A DNA stretch of 64,000 nt from UBA5239 sp031548025. GTDB lineage: Bacteria; Verrucomicrobiota; Lentisphaeria; Victivallales; Victivallaceae. The notes beneath the pieces are model-generated. The model was not told the DNA's origin and searched no databases. It saw only the letters and a list, made by a program, of their open reading frames with translations. Of this stretch, positions 35,852 through 44,273 are shown piece by piece. Position 1 is the first letter of the stretch. Each line of letters starts with the position of its first letter. The stretch is taken from positions 18,590 through 82,589 of the forward strand of contig JAVBRM010000057.1 in NCBI GenBank assembly GCA_031548025.1. Reading direction: 5' to 3'. Made by a program: the position numbers and the translations under genes.

Positions 35852-37627
35852 ATGAAAGCTAACGAATTAAGAAAAAAATACATTGAGTTTTTCGTCTCCA
35901 AAGGACACAAGGAAATTAAAAGCGCTCCCTTGGTCCCGGAAAACGACCCGACTTGTCTTTTCACCACCGCCGGAATGCACCCTCTCGTGCCTTATCTGAT
36001 GGGCAGCAAACACCCCGCCGGTGTCCGTCTTTGCGATTACCAGAAATGCATCCGTACCGGCGACATCGACGAAGTCGGCGATCCGGTTCACCTGACTTTC
36101 TTTGAAATGTTGGGCAACTGGTCACTCGGCGATTATTTCAAGGAAGGCGCCATCAAATACAGTTTTGAATTCCTGACCAGCCCCGAATGGCTGAATATTC
36201 CCCTGAACCGGCTGGCGTTCACGGTTTTTGCCGGTGACGAAGATTGCCCGTTCGACGAGGAAGCTTACGGCATCTGGCGCAGTCTCGGCGTGTCCGATAA
36301 CCGGATCGCCAAGCTCGGCAAAAAAGATAACTGGTGGGGACCGGCCGGTCAAACCGGACCTTGCGGCCCCGATACCGAAATGTTCTATTGGACCGGCGAA
36401 GGCGAAGCTCCGGAAGTGTACGATCCCTCGAACAAGCTCTGGGTCGAAATCTGGAACGACGTTTTCATGCAGTACAATAAGAACGCCGAGGGCAAATATG
36501 AACCGCTCAGCCAGCAGAATGTCGATACCGGCATGGGTGTCGAGCGCGTAACCGCCATTCTGCAGGGCAAGGCCAGTTGCTACGAAACGGAAATTTTCCA
36601 GCCGACTTTCCAGAAGCTGGATGAATTGCGTGGTATCGCCGCTCCGGCCGTGCGTACTGACTCCGAACGCATTATCGCCGACCATACCCGTGCGGCGGTG
36701 TTTATCATTGCCGACGGCATCACTCCGGGCAAAGTCGACCAGGCTTATGTGCTCCGCCGCCTGATCCGCCGGGCCATCCGGGAAGGGCGTAAGCTCGGCA
36801 TGAGCAATTTCATGCCGATCGTGGCCAAGGTGGTTATCGATAATTTCGGCGACGTCTATCCCGAACTGAAAAACCGCGAAGGGATCATTCTCGAAGAACT
36901 CCACCTCGAAGAAAAACAGTTCAACACCACTCTGGAACACGGTACCAAGGAGTTTGAAAAGCTCATCGCCCGCGTTCCGGCGCATGTCATCAAAAAAGTC
37001 ATCAGCGGCAAAAACGCTTTCTATCTGTACGAAACATACGGTTTTCCGATTGAGCTGACCGAGGAAATGGCCCGCGAAAACGGTTTCGAGGTTGATCACG
37101 CCGGTTATCAGGAGGCTTATGAGAAGCACCAGGAGCTTTCGCGTCAGGGCGCCGAACAGAAGTTCAAGGGCGGATTGGCCGATAATTCCGATGCCACAGC
37201 CAAGCTCCATACCGCGACCCATTTGCTGCAGGCGGCATTGCGCAGAGTGCTGGGCGATCATGTCGAACAGCGCGGCTCCAATATCACCGCCGAACGTCTG
37301 CGTTTCGACTTTTCCCATAATGATAAAATGACCCCGGAACAAGTCGCCGAGGTCGAGAAACTGGTCAATGAGGCCATTAACGCCAAGATTCCGATCGATT
37401 GTCGCGAAATGTCTTTCGCTGACGCCAAGAACGAAGGCGCGATGGGGCTTTTCGGCGACCGTTACGGCGAAACCGTCAAAGTTTATACCATGGGTGATTT
37501 CAGCAAAGAAGTCTGCGGCGGTCCCCATGCTGGAAATACCGGCGATCTCGGCGGTTTGAAAATCCAGAAGGAAGAGAGTTCCAGCCGCGGTGTGCGCCGC
37601 ATCAAGGCGGTGTTGGTCAACTGCTAA
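35852..37627 (+). CDS. alaS: Alanine--tRNA ligase, short form without C-Ala domain
   Basis: A 591-residue protein against about 870 in E. coli. The class II catalytic domain is at 1-240 (FFVSKGH, TTAGMHPLVPYL, FFEMLGNWSLGDYFKEGAI, GPCGPDTE), then the tRNA-recognition middle domain (to about 430). The editing domain has HTATH and CGGPHAGNTGDLG: the zinc-type His, His and Cys-x3-His ligands are kept, though the usual CGGTH reads CGGPH. It stops straight after the editing domain, so the coiled coil and C-Ala domain are missing. The downstream DNA holds an intact STAS gene, so this is not a recent truncation. Confidence 0.9.
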   Translation: MKANELRKKYIEFFVSKGHKEIKSAPLVPENDPTCLFTTAGMHPLVPYLMGSKHPAGVRLCDYQKCIRTGDIDEVGDPVHLTFFEMLGNWSLGDYFKEGAIKYSFEFLTSPEWLNIPLNRLAFTVFAGDEDCPFDEEAYGIWRSLGVSDNRIAKLGKKDNWWGPAGQTGPCGPDTEMFYWTGEGEAPEVYDPSNKLWVEIWNDVFMQYNKNAEGKYEPLSQQNVDTGMGVERVTAILQGKASCYETEIFQPTFQKLDELRGIAAPAVRTDSERIIADHTRAAVFIIADGITPGKVDQAYVLRRLIRRAIREGRKLGMSNFMPIVAKVVIDNFGDVYPELKNREGIILEELHLEEKQFNTTLEHGTKEFEKLIARVPAHVIKKVISGKNAFYLYETYGFPIELTEEMARENGFEVDHAGYQEAYEKHQELSRQGAEQKFKGGLADNSDATAKLHTATHLLQAALRRVLGDHVEQRGSNITAERLRFDFSHNDKMTPEQVAEVEKLVNEAINAKIPIDCREMSFADAKNEGAMGLFGDRYGETVKVYTMGDFSKEVCGGPHAGNTGDLGGLKIQKEESSSRGVRRIKAVLVNC

Positions 37628-37641
37628 TTGAGGAGGTTATT

Positions 37642-38160
37642 ATGAACAGTACCGATTTGCAAATTCTTCGGACTCCGGAGGGGTACAACATCAAAATCTG
37701 TGGGCGTGCCAACTTTCAGTACGGCATGCCGTTACGCACTTTTGCCCGTAGCCTGGAAGGTGATTTCGGCCAGATTCGTATTGACGTGAAAGATTGCCTG
37801 GCCATGGACAGCACCTTTATGGGAATACTGGCCATGATCGGCTTGAAAAGCAATAAGTTGAACCGAAAAGCCGAGATTCTCAACGCCTCCGAGTATGTCC
37901 ACGGATTGTTGAAGGGCCTCGGCCTGGTCAATATTTTCAAATTCACCGATGGCAAATCACCGGCCGGCGGCGAGGAAGTCAAGCAGAACAGCGAGAACAA
38001 TACCCAGCTCAATACCGCTGAAACCGTGGTCGAAGCCCATAAAACCCTGGTCGTTGCCGATTCCGACAATCAGGAAAAATTCAAGGCCGTGATCGATTTC
38101 GCCGAGCACGATCTCCAGAAACTGAAAGATCAGCAGCCCGAGTCCGGCGATCAGAAATGA
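37642..38160 (+). CDS. STAS-domain protein (anti-sigma factor antagonist-like)
   Basis: A 172-residue protein. Residues 1-110 fit a STAS fold; CLAMDSTFMGIL near residues 53-64 matches the conserved D-S-[ST] loop whose Ser is phosphorylated in SpoIIAA-type antagonists. The last 50 residues are polar, Glu/Lys-rich and probably helical or disordered. GAGGAGG lies ahead of the ATG. It follows alaS by 14 bases; no anti-sigma kinase or sigma gene is near. Its 3' end overlaps the convergent cassette by ten bases. Confidence 0.8.
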   Translation: MNSTDLQILRTPEGYNIKICGRANFQYGMPLRTFARSLEGDFGQIRIDVKDCLAMDSTFMGILAMIGLKSNKLNRKAEILNASEYVHGLLKGLGLVNIFKFTDGKSPAGGEEVKQNSENNTQLNTAETVVEAHKTLVVADSDNQEKFKAVIDFAEHDLQKLKDQQPESGDQK

Positions 38161-38387
38161 TCCCGGTGCTCGGTATCAGTTTTGAAGCCGATTTCCCAGA
38201 GTTGGGCGGGACTGTAGTGCCACATTTTGGTAGATTCATTTTCCAATTGTTCATAAATCTTTGAATGGTAAAACTTCAACAAAGCTTCCTTCAAAGATAA
38301 ATTTTCCTCTTGGGCGATCTTGATTGCTATCGCCGCCGCTTTGTTAGGGATTAGTAAGCGGACATTTTTCTGATTTATTTCCTGCAT
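38151..38387 (-). CDS. Small protein, third gene of the DUF3791/DUF3990 cassette
   Basis: A 78-residue protein with an N-terminal helical part (KAAAIAIKIAQEENLSLKEA) and a C-terminal WHYSPAQLWEIG. I do not recognise a named family with certainty; it may be a distant relative of the DUF3791 type. GAGGAAG precedes its ATG, and it overlaps the end of the DUF3990 gene by 13 bases. Size and position suit an accessory antitoxin or regulator of the neighbouring putative toxin. Confidence 0.65.
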   Translation of the reverse strand: MQEINQKNVRLLIPNKAAAIAIKIAQEENLSLKEALLKFYHSKIYEQLENESTKMWHYSPAQLWEIGFKTDTEHRDHF

Positions 38388-38872
38388 GATACTTCCTCGC
38401 TTCCAAGATAATTCAAAACCAGAAGGGATTTTGCCGTATGAAAAAGAATTTGGTCAACAAGCCGTCTTGCTTTCAAGCGTTCCAATAGCTCCCTCTTGGA
38501 AATCAGATCGCTTTCATAAAGTACCAGACTGGCATAGACCTGGTCGTTTGCCACCGGTCCTCTGACAATATCGAAACTATGTTTAAAATCCACAATTCGC
38601 CGGTTTTTCATGACGAAGTCTACCCATTCCTCATCAGCCGATTCAAAAAATTTGGTTTGCAACATAGGATTTTCCAAAAACTCATCCTGAATTTCGAAAA
38701 TTGAGATAAAACCACCGGTTTTATTTTCTCTGTCCGCTTTGATATGGACAAAGCGTTTCGCCTGTTCCCGGCTTGAAGTCGTATAAAATCCGAGACCAAA
38801 GTCGCCGATTCTGTCCGGGGATAAAATCCGGGGACTTTCAACCGGAATAATTCCGCCATGATATAACTTCAT
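38375..38872 (-). CDS. DUF3990 protein, probable ADP-ribosyltransferase-like toxin
   Basis: A 165-residue protein starting KLYHGG and then DFGLGFYTTSSREQAKRF, the DUF3990 signature. The pattern His in YHG, a Tyr in GFYTT and later acidic residues (ESADEEWVDFV) is what one expects of a compact ADP-ribosyltransferase fold. From memory DUF3990 has been placed in that superfamily, which I could not check here. The start codon follows directly on the stop of the DUF3791 gene, with GGAG eight bases upstream. It is flanked on both sides by very small overlapping or abutting genes, typical of a toxin with its antitoxin. Confidence 0.8.
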   Translation of the reverse strand: MKLYHGGIIPVESPRILSPDRIGDFGLGFYTTSSREQAKRFVHIKADRENKTGGFISIFEIQDEFLENPMLQTKFFESADEEWVDFVMKNRRIVDFKHSFDIVRGPVANDQVYASLVLYESDLISKRELLERLKARRLVDQILFHTAKSLLVLNYLGSEEVSCRK

Positions 38873-39091
38873 CTACTTACTCCGGTTCTGAATAAATTTC
38901 TCGATATCCGCCAGTATTTCCCGCCGGCCCATTGAGTGCAGAATGTCATAATGCTCAATCAGATAATCAACAACACCGAATTTATCGAAATAGTCACTGA
39001 CCTTTTTACCGGAGCTGCCGATCTCGGTTTTATATTCTTCCATGCAGAATGAAACAAAAGCAATTTTCTTCTCATCAAGCTTGGTATTCAT
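38873..39091 (-). CDS. DUF3791 protein, probable antitoxin or partner of DUF3990
   Basis: I start at ATG 39091 (72 residues), preceded by ACGGAGGTCATT; an ATG six codons earlier would place the ribosome site inside the gene. IAFVSFCMEEYK, VSDYFDKFGVVDYLIEHYD and a C-terminal GRREILADIEKFI match DUF3791. These short proteins are regularly found just upstream of DUF3990 genes. The stop codon touches the DUF3990 start, implying fixed stoichiometry. Confidence 0.8.
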   Translation of the reverse strand: MNTKLDEKKIAFVSFCMEEYKTEIGSSGKKVSDYFDKFGVVDYLIEHYDILHSMGRREILADIEKFIQNRSK

Positions 39092-39109
39092 AATGACCTC
39101 CGTTGTCAT

Positions 39110-39137
39110 AATATAACCATATCCACTGATATTTCAA
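39110..39137 (-). promoter_or_regulatory. Probable promoter of the DUF3791/DUF3990 cassette
   Basis: On the minus strand TTGAAA (39137-39132), a 16-bp spacer and TATATT (39115-39110) lie just upstream of the cassette. Confidence 0.5.
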
Positions 39138-39166
39138 GGGGTTGAATATGCTTAGTCAGTTATCCG

Positions 39167-39544
39167 TCACTTTTCCAGAATGACGGTGGCGGCGGCGAAT
39201 TCCCGCTCGTGAGAGATCGAAACATGAATGTTTATGACGCCAAACTGACGGGCTGTTTCCAGGGCCGAGCCGGTCAGAGTGGCGGCCGGGGCTCCGCCGT
39301 CGTCGTTGAGGATACTGATGTCCTGCCAGGCGCATTTGGCGCCGATGCCGCACTTGAGGGCTTTGGAGAGGGCCTCTTTGGCGCACCAGCGGCCGGCGAA
39401 ATATTCGACGGGGTTGCCGCGTCTGGCCGCTTCGGCCAATTCATCGGGGGTAAAAATCCGTTGGAGAATGTTATCGCCGTGGCGTTCAATGGTTTTGCGC
39501 ATGCGCTCAATTGATGTAATATCGGTACCAAGTCCTGAAATCAT
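39167..39544 (-). CDS. acpS: Holo-[acyl-carrier-protein] synthase
   Basis: A 125-residue protein of normal AcpS length. GLGTDITSIERM (Asp8, Mg2+ ligand), then AGRWCAKEALSKAL (Glu of the F/W-x-x-KEA-x-x-K motif) and a C-terminal VSISHEREFAAATVIL are diagnostic. It transfers the 4'-phosphopantetheine arm from CoA to apo-ACP. AGGAAACCCG precedes the ATG. It is divergent from the fabF-like gene across about 70 bases, so two fatty-acid genes share a control region. Confidence 0.95.
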   Translation of the reverse strand: MISGLGTDITSIERMRKTIERHGDNILQRIFTPDELAEAARRGNPVEYFAGRWCAKEALSKALKCGIGAKCAWQDISILNDDGGAPAATLTGSALETARQFGVINIHVSISHEREFAAATVILEK

Positions 39545-39615
39545 CGGGTTTCCTGCTTGAATTTTCCACGATTTATTGTTATAGTGTCTCTAATAATATT
39601 ACAGGGAAAAGCGAA

Positions 39616-40857
39616 ATGTCAATGTTAAGAGAGCGAATTGTTATCACCGGAATCGGTCTGGCCGCCCCAAATGGCAATAATCTTGCCGAATTCCGTCAAA
39701 GCCTGCTGAACGATGTTTCCGGCATCACCACCATGGAACACCGTTATATCGGGGTGGTTCCGGCTGGATTGTGCAACTTTAATCCGAAAACCTATCAGAA
39801 CAAACGCGATATTCGCAACGGCACCCGCGCCGGGTCCATCGCCATTTACTGCGCCAACGAAGCAGTTCGCGACGCCGGATTGACCGTGGACGACCGCAAC
39901 CGTTCCCGGATCGGGGTGTTCGTCGGCACCACCGAGCACGGCAATGTGGAAACGGAAAACGAAGTTTACAATATCAGCCTTTTCGACTACAATGTCGACT
40001 ACTGGAGCCATCACCACAACCCGCGTTCCGTGGCCAATAATCCGGCGGGGGAAGTGACCCTGAACATGAAAATCACCGGCCCGCACGTCTGCGTGGGCGC
40101 GGCTTGCGCCGCCGGCAACTGCGGCGTGATCTACGGAGCACAGCAATTAATGCTTGGCGAGGTCGATTTTGCCATCGCGGGCGGGGTATCGGAGAGCCCG
40201 CATACTTTCGGCATTTTTGCCAGTTTCCGCAGCCAGGGGGCGCTGGCCCATCATGAAGATCCCACCAAAGCCAGCCGTCCTTATGACCGCAACCGCAATG
40301 GAATCGTTATTTCCGAAGGGGGCTGTCTGTATATTCTGGAACGTCTGGAAGACGCCCTCCGCCGCGGCGCCAAAATTTACGGAGAAATCGCCGGTTACTG
40401 CATGAATTCGGACGCCACCGACACGGTGTTGCCCCTGGCCGAGCGCCAGGCGGAATGTTTCCGGCTCGGCATCGAGCGGGCGGGAATCACTCCCGGCGAC
40501 ATCAATATCGTCAACAGCCACGCCACCGGGACCAGCCTCGGCGACATTCAGGAGACGCTGGCTATGCGAATGGTATATTCCGGCAGCGGAAAAATGCCTT
40601 ATGTCAATAATACCAAAGGATTTATCGGACACGCCATGGGAGCGGCCGGGGCGTTGGAGCTGGCCGGGAACCTGCCGGCGTTTATCGACGGAATCGTCCA
40701 TCCCTGTATGAATATCGAGGACCTCGATCCGGAGTGCGAAATCGAAAACCTGATTTACCGCGAGCCTTGCAAGGCCAATGAAATCAACTACATCGCCAAT
40801 AATTCGTTTGGCATGCTCGGCAATAACTCCGTGCTGATCGTCAAAAAATACGGGTAA
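39616..40857 (+). CDS. Beta-ketoacyl-ACP synthase, KAS II (FabF)-like
   Basis: A 413-residue thiolase-fold protein with the Cys-His-His triad: Cys164 in VGAACAAGNCG, His302 in NSHATGTSLGD and His339 in NTKGFIGHAMG, with Lys334. This is the elongating KAS I/II arrangement. The sequence before the nucleophile (HGNVETENEV, YWSHHHNPRS) is unlike housekeeping FabF, so it may serve a specialised lipid or polyketide rather than bulk fatty acids. It starts at ATG 39616, with another ATG two codons on. The acpS gene is divergent and rsmE follows after three bases. Confidence 0.87.
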   Translation: MSMLRERIVITGIGLAAPNGNNLAEFRQSLLNDVSGITTMEHRYIGVVPAGLCNFNPKTYQNKRDIRNGTRAGSIAIYCANEAVRDAGLTVDDRNRSRIGVFVGTTEHGNVETENEVYNISLFDYNVDYWSHHHNPRSVANNPAGEVTLNMKITGPHVCVGAACAAGNCGVIYGAQQLMLGEVDFAIAGGVSESPHTFGIFASFRSQGALAHHEDPTKASRPYDRNRNGIVISEGGCLYILERLEDALRRGAKIYGEIAGYCMNSDATDTVLPLAERQAECFRLGIERAGITPGDINIVNSHATGTSLGDIQETLAMRMVYSGSGKMPYVNNTKGFIGHAMGAAGALELAGNLPAFIDGIVHPCMNIEDLDPECEIENLIYREPCKANEINYIANNSFGMLGNNSVLIVKKYG

Positions 40858-40860
40858 GCC

Positions 40861-41565
40861 ATGAATTTGATGCTGCTGCAGGAGAGCGACTTTATCGCCG
40901 CCGACCTGGTTCGGGTTGATGATCGCCGCGCCGAGCACATCCGCAAGATCCTGAAAGCCGGGATTGGCGACCCCGTCAAAGCCGGCAAAGCCAACGGCAT
41001 GATCGGCGAAGGGGTCATTCTGACCGACGAACCGGCTGGAATTACTTTGCGGGTCAATTTGACCGAGCCGCCGCCATCGCCGCCGGGGGTTACTTTGCTG
41101 CTGGCTATGCCGCGCCCGATCGCGCTGCGGCGGATGCTTCCGGCCATTACCACGTTCGGGGTGAAGGAGATTCATCTTTTTCACGCATTCAAGGTCGAAA
41201 AAAGCTACTGGACCAGTTCGATTTTTCCCGAATTCCATGAGTTGATGACGCTGGGACTGGAACAGGCCCGCGATACGGTTTATCCGTCGATAACCATGCA
41301 TCAGCGTTTCAAAATTTTCGTTGAGGACGAAGTCCCGGGCATTATCGCCGGCAGTTTGCCGCTGGTGGCGCACCCGGGCTCCGGCCGGACTTGTCCCGCC
41401 GCCGTCGACGGGCCGGTAACGGTCTGCATCGGACCGGAGGGGGGCTTTACCGATTATGAAATACAAATGTTAATCAAGGCCGGTTTTCAGGCGGTGGGCC
41501 TGGGCGAACGGATTTTGCGTTCGGAAACCGCGGTACCGGCGATTTTAGGGAGATTGATCAAATGA
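40861..41565 (+). CDS. rsmE: 16S rRNA (uracil1498-N3)-methyltransferase
   Basis: A 234-residue SPOUT-class methyltransferase. An N-terminal PUA-like domain has AEHIRKILKAGIGD, and the C-terminal knot has IGPEGGFTDYEI and LGERILRSETAV, the RsmE fingerprint for SAM binding and dimerisation. The segment around FKVEKSYW matches the usual NRSV[VI]-type loop loosely. It methylates U1498 of 16S rRNA. It overlaps the M32 peptidase start by four bases (ATGA). Confidence 0.93.
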   Translation: MNLMLLQESDFIAADLVRVDDRRAEHIRKILKAGIGDPVKAGKANGMIGEGVILTDEPAGITLRVNLTEPPPSPPGVTLLLAMPRPIALRRMLPAITTFGVKEIHLFHAFKVEKSYWTSSIFPEFHELMTLGLEQARDTVYPSITMHQRFKIFVEDEVPGIIAGSLPLVAHPGSGRTCPAAVDGPVTVCIGPEGGFTDYEIQMLIKAGFQAVGLGERILRSETAVPAILGRLIK

Positions 41566-43046
41566 AATTGCAGGAATTGAAAAAAATCTGCGCGGAAATT
41601 AATGATTTGAAAACGACGGCCGCGGTTCTGGAATGGGATCAGCAGGTCAATATGCCGCACGCCGCCGGCGAGGCCCGCGCCGCCCAGATGTCGCTGCTCT
41701 CCGGCAAGGCGCATGAGACTTTTGTTTCCGACCGAATGGGGGCACTATTGGAGGATTTGAAGCCGCTTTATGCGGAACTCCCGCATGATTCCGATGATTA
41801 TTGCCTGCTGCGGCAGCTTTACCGTGACTATGAACGCGAGAAAAAGGTTCCGCTGGAATATGTCAATGAATTTTCCATGACCACCGGGATCGCCTTCGGC
41901 AAGTGGGAAGAGGCCAAGGCGACCAATGATTTCGCACTATTCAAGCCCTATCTCGAGAAAATATTCGACCTGCGGCGCCAGTATGCGGGATTCTTCGCCC
42001 CTTATGAACATATTTACGACCCGATGCTGGGCGATTTCGAGCCCGGTACCCGAACCGCCGAAGTCATTTCCGTTTTCAAGGTGCTTCGGGATGCTCAGGT
42101 GGCGTTGATCAAGGAAATCACCGCCTGGCCTCAGGTAGACGACACGCTCCTGAAACAGCATTGCCCGGAGAGCGGCCAGTGGCAATTGTGCCGGGATGCG
42201 GCCTCGCTGGTCGGTTTCGACTGGAACCGGGGGCGGCTGGACAGCGCCGAACATCCGTTCACCACGACTTTTAACCTGAGCGACGTCCGTATTACCACCC
42301 ATATTCATGAAAATAACCTGATGTCGGCGATTTTTTCCACCATGCACGAGGGCGGCCACGCCATTTATGAGCAGGGGGTGGCGATGGAGCTCGACCGCGG
42401 CCCGCTGGGGACCGGCGCGTCGCTGGCAATCCACGAATCGCAGTCCCGTTTGTGGGAAAATCTGGTCGGCAGATCGCAGGATTTCCTCAACTATTTTTAT
42501 CCGGTAATCCAACGCCATTTTCCCGGTCAATTCGGCCATATTCCGCTCAATAATTTCTACCGGGCAGTCAATAAGGTGGAGCCTTCGTTGATCCGGATCG
42601 AGGCGGACGAAGCCACTTACAACCTTCACATCATGCTGCGGATGGAGCTGGAAATCGCGGTCCTTGAAGAAAAAGTCGCCGTTTCCGACCTGCCGGAAGC
42701 CTGGCGGGAAAAAATGCGCGAATATCTGGGAGTGGTCCCGCAAACCGACACCGAAGGCGTCCTGCAGGACGTTCACTGGGCCTGCGGCATGATCGGCTAT
42801 TTCCCGACTTACGCGCTGGGCAATGTCATTTCCGCTCAGATCTGGGAAAAAGCAATGGTGGAAATTCCGGATTTGGCGGCGCAAGTCGGTCGGGGTAACC
42901 TGGTTCCGCTGCGGGAGTGGCTGACCGGAATGATCTATCGGCACGGCGCTAAATTCTATCCGTCGGAACTGGTCAAAATGGTTACCGGGGGCGGCCTCGA
43001 TCCGCAACCGTACCTGAGATACCTGAAAAACAAATTTCAAGCATAA
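41562..43046 (+). CDS. M32-family metallocarboxypeptidase (Taq type)
   Basis: A 494-residue protein with the zinc-binding HEGGH (His262-Glu263-x2-His266) and, soon after, HESQSRLWEN, which supplies the third ligand Glu in M32. The N-terminal AAVLEWDQQVNMP and C-terminal GMIGYFPTYALGN are also typical. Members remove C-terminal residues from cytoplasmic peptides, usually with broad preference and a Pro block. Length matches the family. It is coupled to rsmE; its end overlaps the convergent glycosyltransferase gene by ten bases. Confidence 0.95.
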   Translation: MKLQELKKICAEINDLKTTAAVLEWDQQVNMPHAAGEARAAQMSLLSGKAHETFVSDRMGALLEDLKPLYAELPHDSDDYCLLRQLYRDYEREKKVPLEYVNEFSMTTGIAFGKWEEAKATNDFALFKPYLEKIFDLRRQYAGFFAPYEHIYDPMLGDFEPGTRTAEVISVFKVLRDAQVALIKEITAWPQVDDTLLKQHCPESGQWQLCRDAASLVGFDWNRGRLDSAEHPFTTTFNLSDVRITTHIHENNLMSAIFSTMHEGGHAIYEQGVAMELDRGPLGTGASLAIHESQSRLWENLVGRSQDFLNYFYPVIQRHFPGQFGHIPLNNFYRAVNKVEPSLIRIEADEATYNLHIMLRMELEIAVLEEKVAVSDLPEAWREKMREYLGVVPQTDTEGVLQDVHWACGMIGYFPTYALGNVISAQIWEKAMVEIPDLAAQVGRGNLVPLREWLTGMIYRHGAKFYPSELVKMVTGGGLDPQPYLRYLKNKFQA

Positions 43047-44080
43047 AGCTTATACAGGAATTTCAATAGGGTCGGTGCCCAGTGGTCCAGTGAATATTGC
43101 TTACCGGCTTCACGGGCGTTGTTGCACATATCACTGTATTGAGCGGAATTTTTCGCCAGCGTCGCTACTGCTTCGCACCATTGAGCGGGGGATTCCGGGA
43201 GGAAGCCGGCGGCACCCGGCGTGATTACATGGGCGTTTTCGCCGACCGGGCTGGCGATCACCGGCAAACCGGCGACCAGATATTGGATGATTTTAAACGC
43301 CGACTTGCCACGCGCCATAGCGTCATCGGTCAGCGGCATGATACCGGCATGGCAGCGGCCAATGACTTTGGTCTCAACCTCATGCGACCAGTCAAGGCAG
43401 CGCATATTGACTCCGGGAATCGGTTTGAGGCCGGAGGAAGCGATCGCAATCAGGTCGAAATCCACCGCTTTGCTCATTTCCCGCAGAATATCGGCAAATT
43501 TTTCCAGATACATGTAGGTGACGGGCGTTCCGACCCAAACCAGAGTAAAACGGTCGAATTTTTCCAGATCCGGTGAATAATCGGCGGCTTCGGGGACGGT
43601 CGGAATCTTGATGACATTGGCATTAAGCCCGGAAACCCGGTTGTAGAGGAAATGATTGGCGGTAATCACTCCGGCGGCGTGAGCGACGACCCGGTCGAAT
43701 TTGTCGCGCAGGAACGGCATGCGGGTATATTTTTCCCAGACATTGTCGTCGAAGTTGACCACGTATTTCGTCTTGCGCAAATAATGGTAGTCCACCGCCC
43801 ACGGCAGGAACGGAAACAATTCATATTCAATGATGGCAATATCGGAAATGGCGGCGGCATCCTTGAAGCGCCTGCTCAAAGCCTGCGGATAAGCGGCCGG
43901 CGAACGTTGCCCCCGGTAAAGTTTAGCCAGATAGGAATTATCATAAAAATAGTAATACCTGGGGTCGAAACCACCGCTGCGCAAGTATTTTTCATACATG
44001 AAATAACGATAGCGGCTCGATGCCCCCAAAGTGTCGTACCGGGTATAGATGCTTAATTCTTTCATGGGGAGAATATACAT
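43037..44080 (-). CDS. Glycosyltransferase, GT4/GT-B type
   Basis: A 347-residue protein. TLGASSRYRY near the N-terminus, HAAGVITANHFLYNRV in the middle and KSAFKIIQYLVAGLPVIASPVGEN late in the protein match GT-B fold enzymes, the last being the sugar-nucleotide binding helix. FTLVWVGTPVTYMYLE begins the second domain. It could also start at Met6 (44065). It stands alone between convergent neighbours, so the acceptor (surface polysaccharide or lipid) cannot be guessed. Confidence 0.87.
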   Translation of the reverse strand: MYILPMKELSIYTRYDTLGASSRYRYFMYEKYLRSGGFDPRYYYFYDNSYLAKLYRGQRSPAAYPQALSRRFKDAAAISDIAIIEYELFPFLPWAVDYHYLRKTKYVVNFDDNVWEKYTRMPFLRDKFDRVVAHAAGVITANHFLYNRVSGLNANVIKIPTVPEAADYSPDLEKFDRFTLVWVGTPVTYMYLEKFADILREMSKAVDFDLIAIASSGLKPIPGVNMRCLDWSHEVETKVIGRCHAGIMPLTDDAMARGKSAFKIIQYLVAGLPVIASPVGENAHVITPGAAGFLPESPAQWCEAVATLAKNSAQYSDMCNNAREAGKQYSLDHWAPTLLKFLYKLYA

Positions 44081-44137
44081 CCGAGACAGGAGTTTTCAAG
44101 AGCCTGATGCGGACAATGGCCCGTCAAAACTTGAGTA

Positions 44138-44173
44138 AAAAGACACAAATGACGGAAAAGACACAAATGACAG
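44138..44173. repeat. 18-bp tandem direct repeat (two copies)
   Basis: AAAAGACACAAATGACGG at 44138-44155 is followed directly by a copy with one mismatch at 44156-44173. The complementary TGTCTTTT occurs about 30 bases further on, so either copy could pair with it. The region lies between the glycosyltransferase start and the GH39-like gene's stop. Confidence 0.8.
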
Positions 44174-44273
44174 CTGAATTTTCAACGGAACGCAGTCCAT
44201 TGTCTTTTAGTCTTTCAGTGAATCTATTCAATGTTGTAATTATCTGAAAATAAAATAATTATACAAATGACGA

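Noticed and set aside
36122..37528. Antisense open frame of 468 codons opposite alaS
   Set aside because: alaS is unmistakable on the other strand; the antisense protein has no recognisable motif.
40147..41466. Antisense open frame of 439 codons across the fabF-like and rsmE genes
   Set aside because: It covers two well-supported genes and their junction, and is explained by codon bias.
41937..43040. Antisense open frame of 367 codons opposite the M32 peptidase
   Set aside because: It is a shadow of the HEGGH-containing gene.
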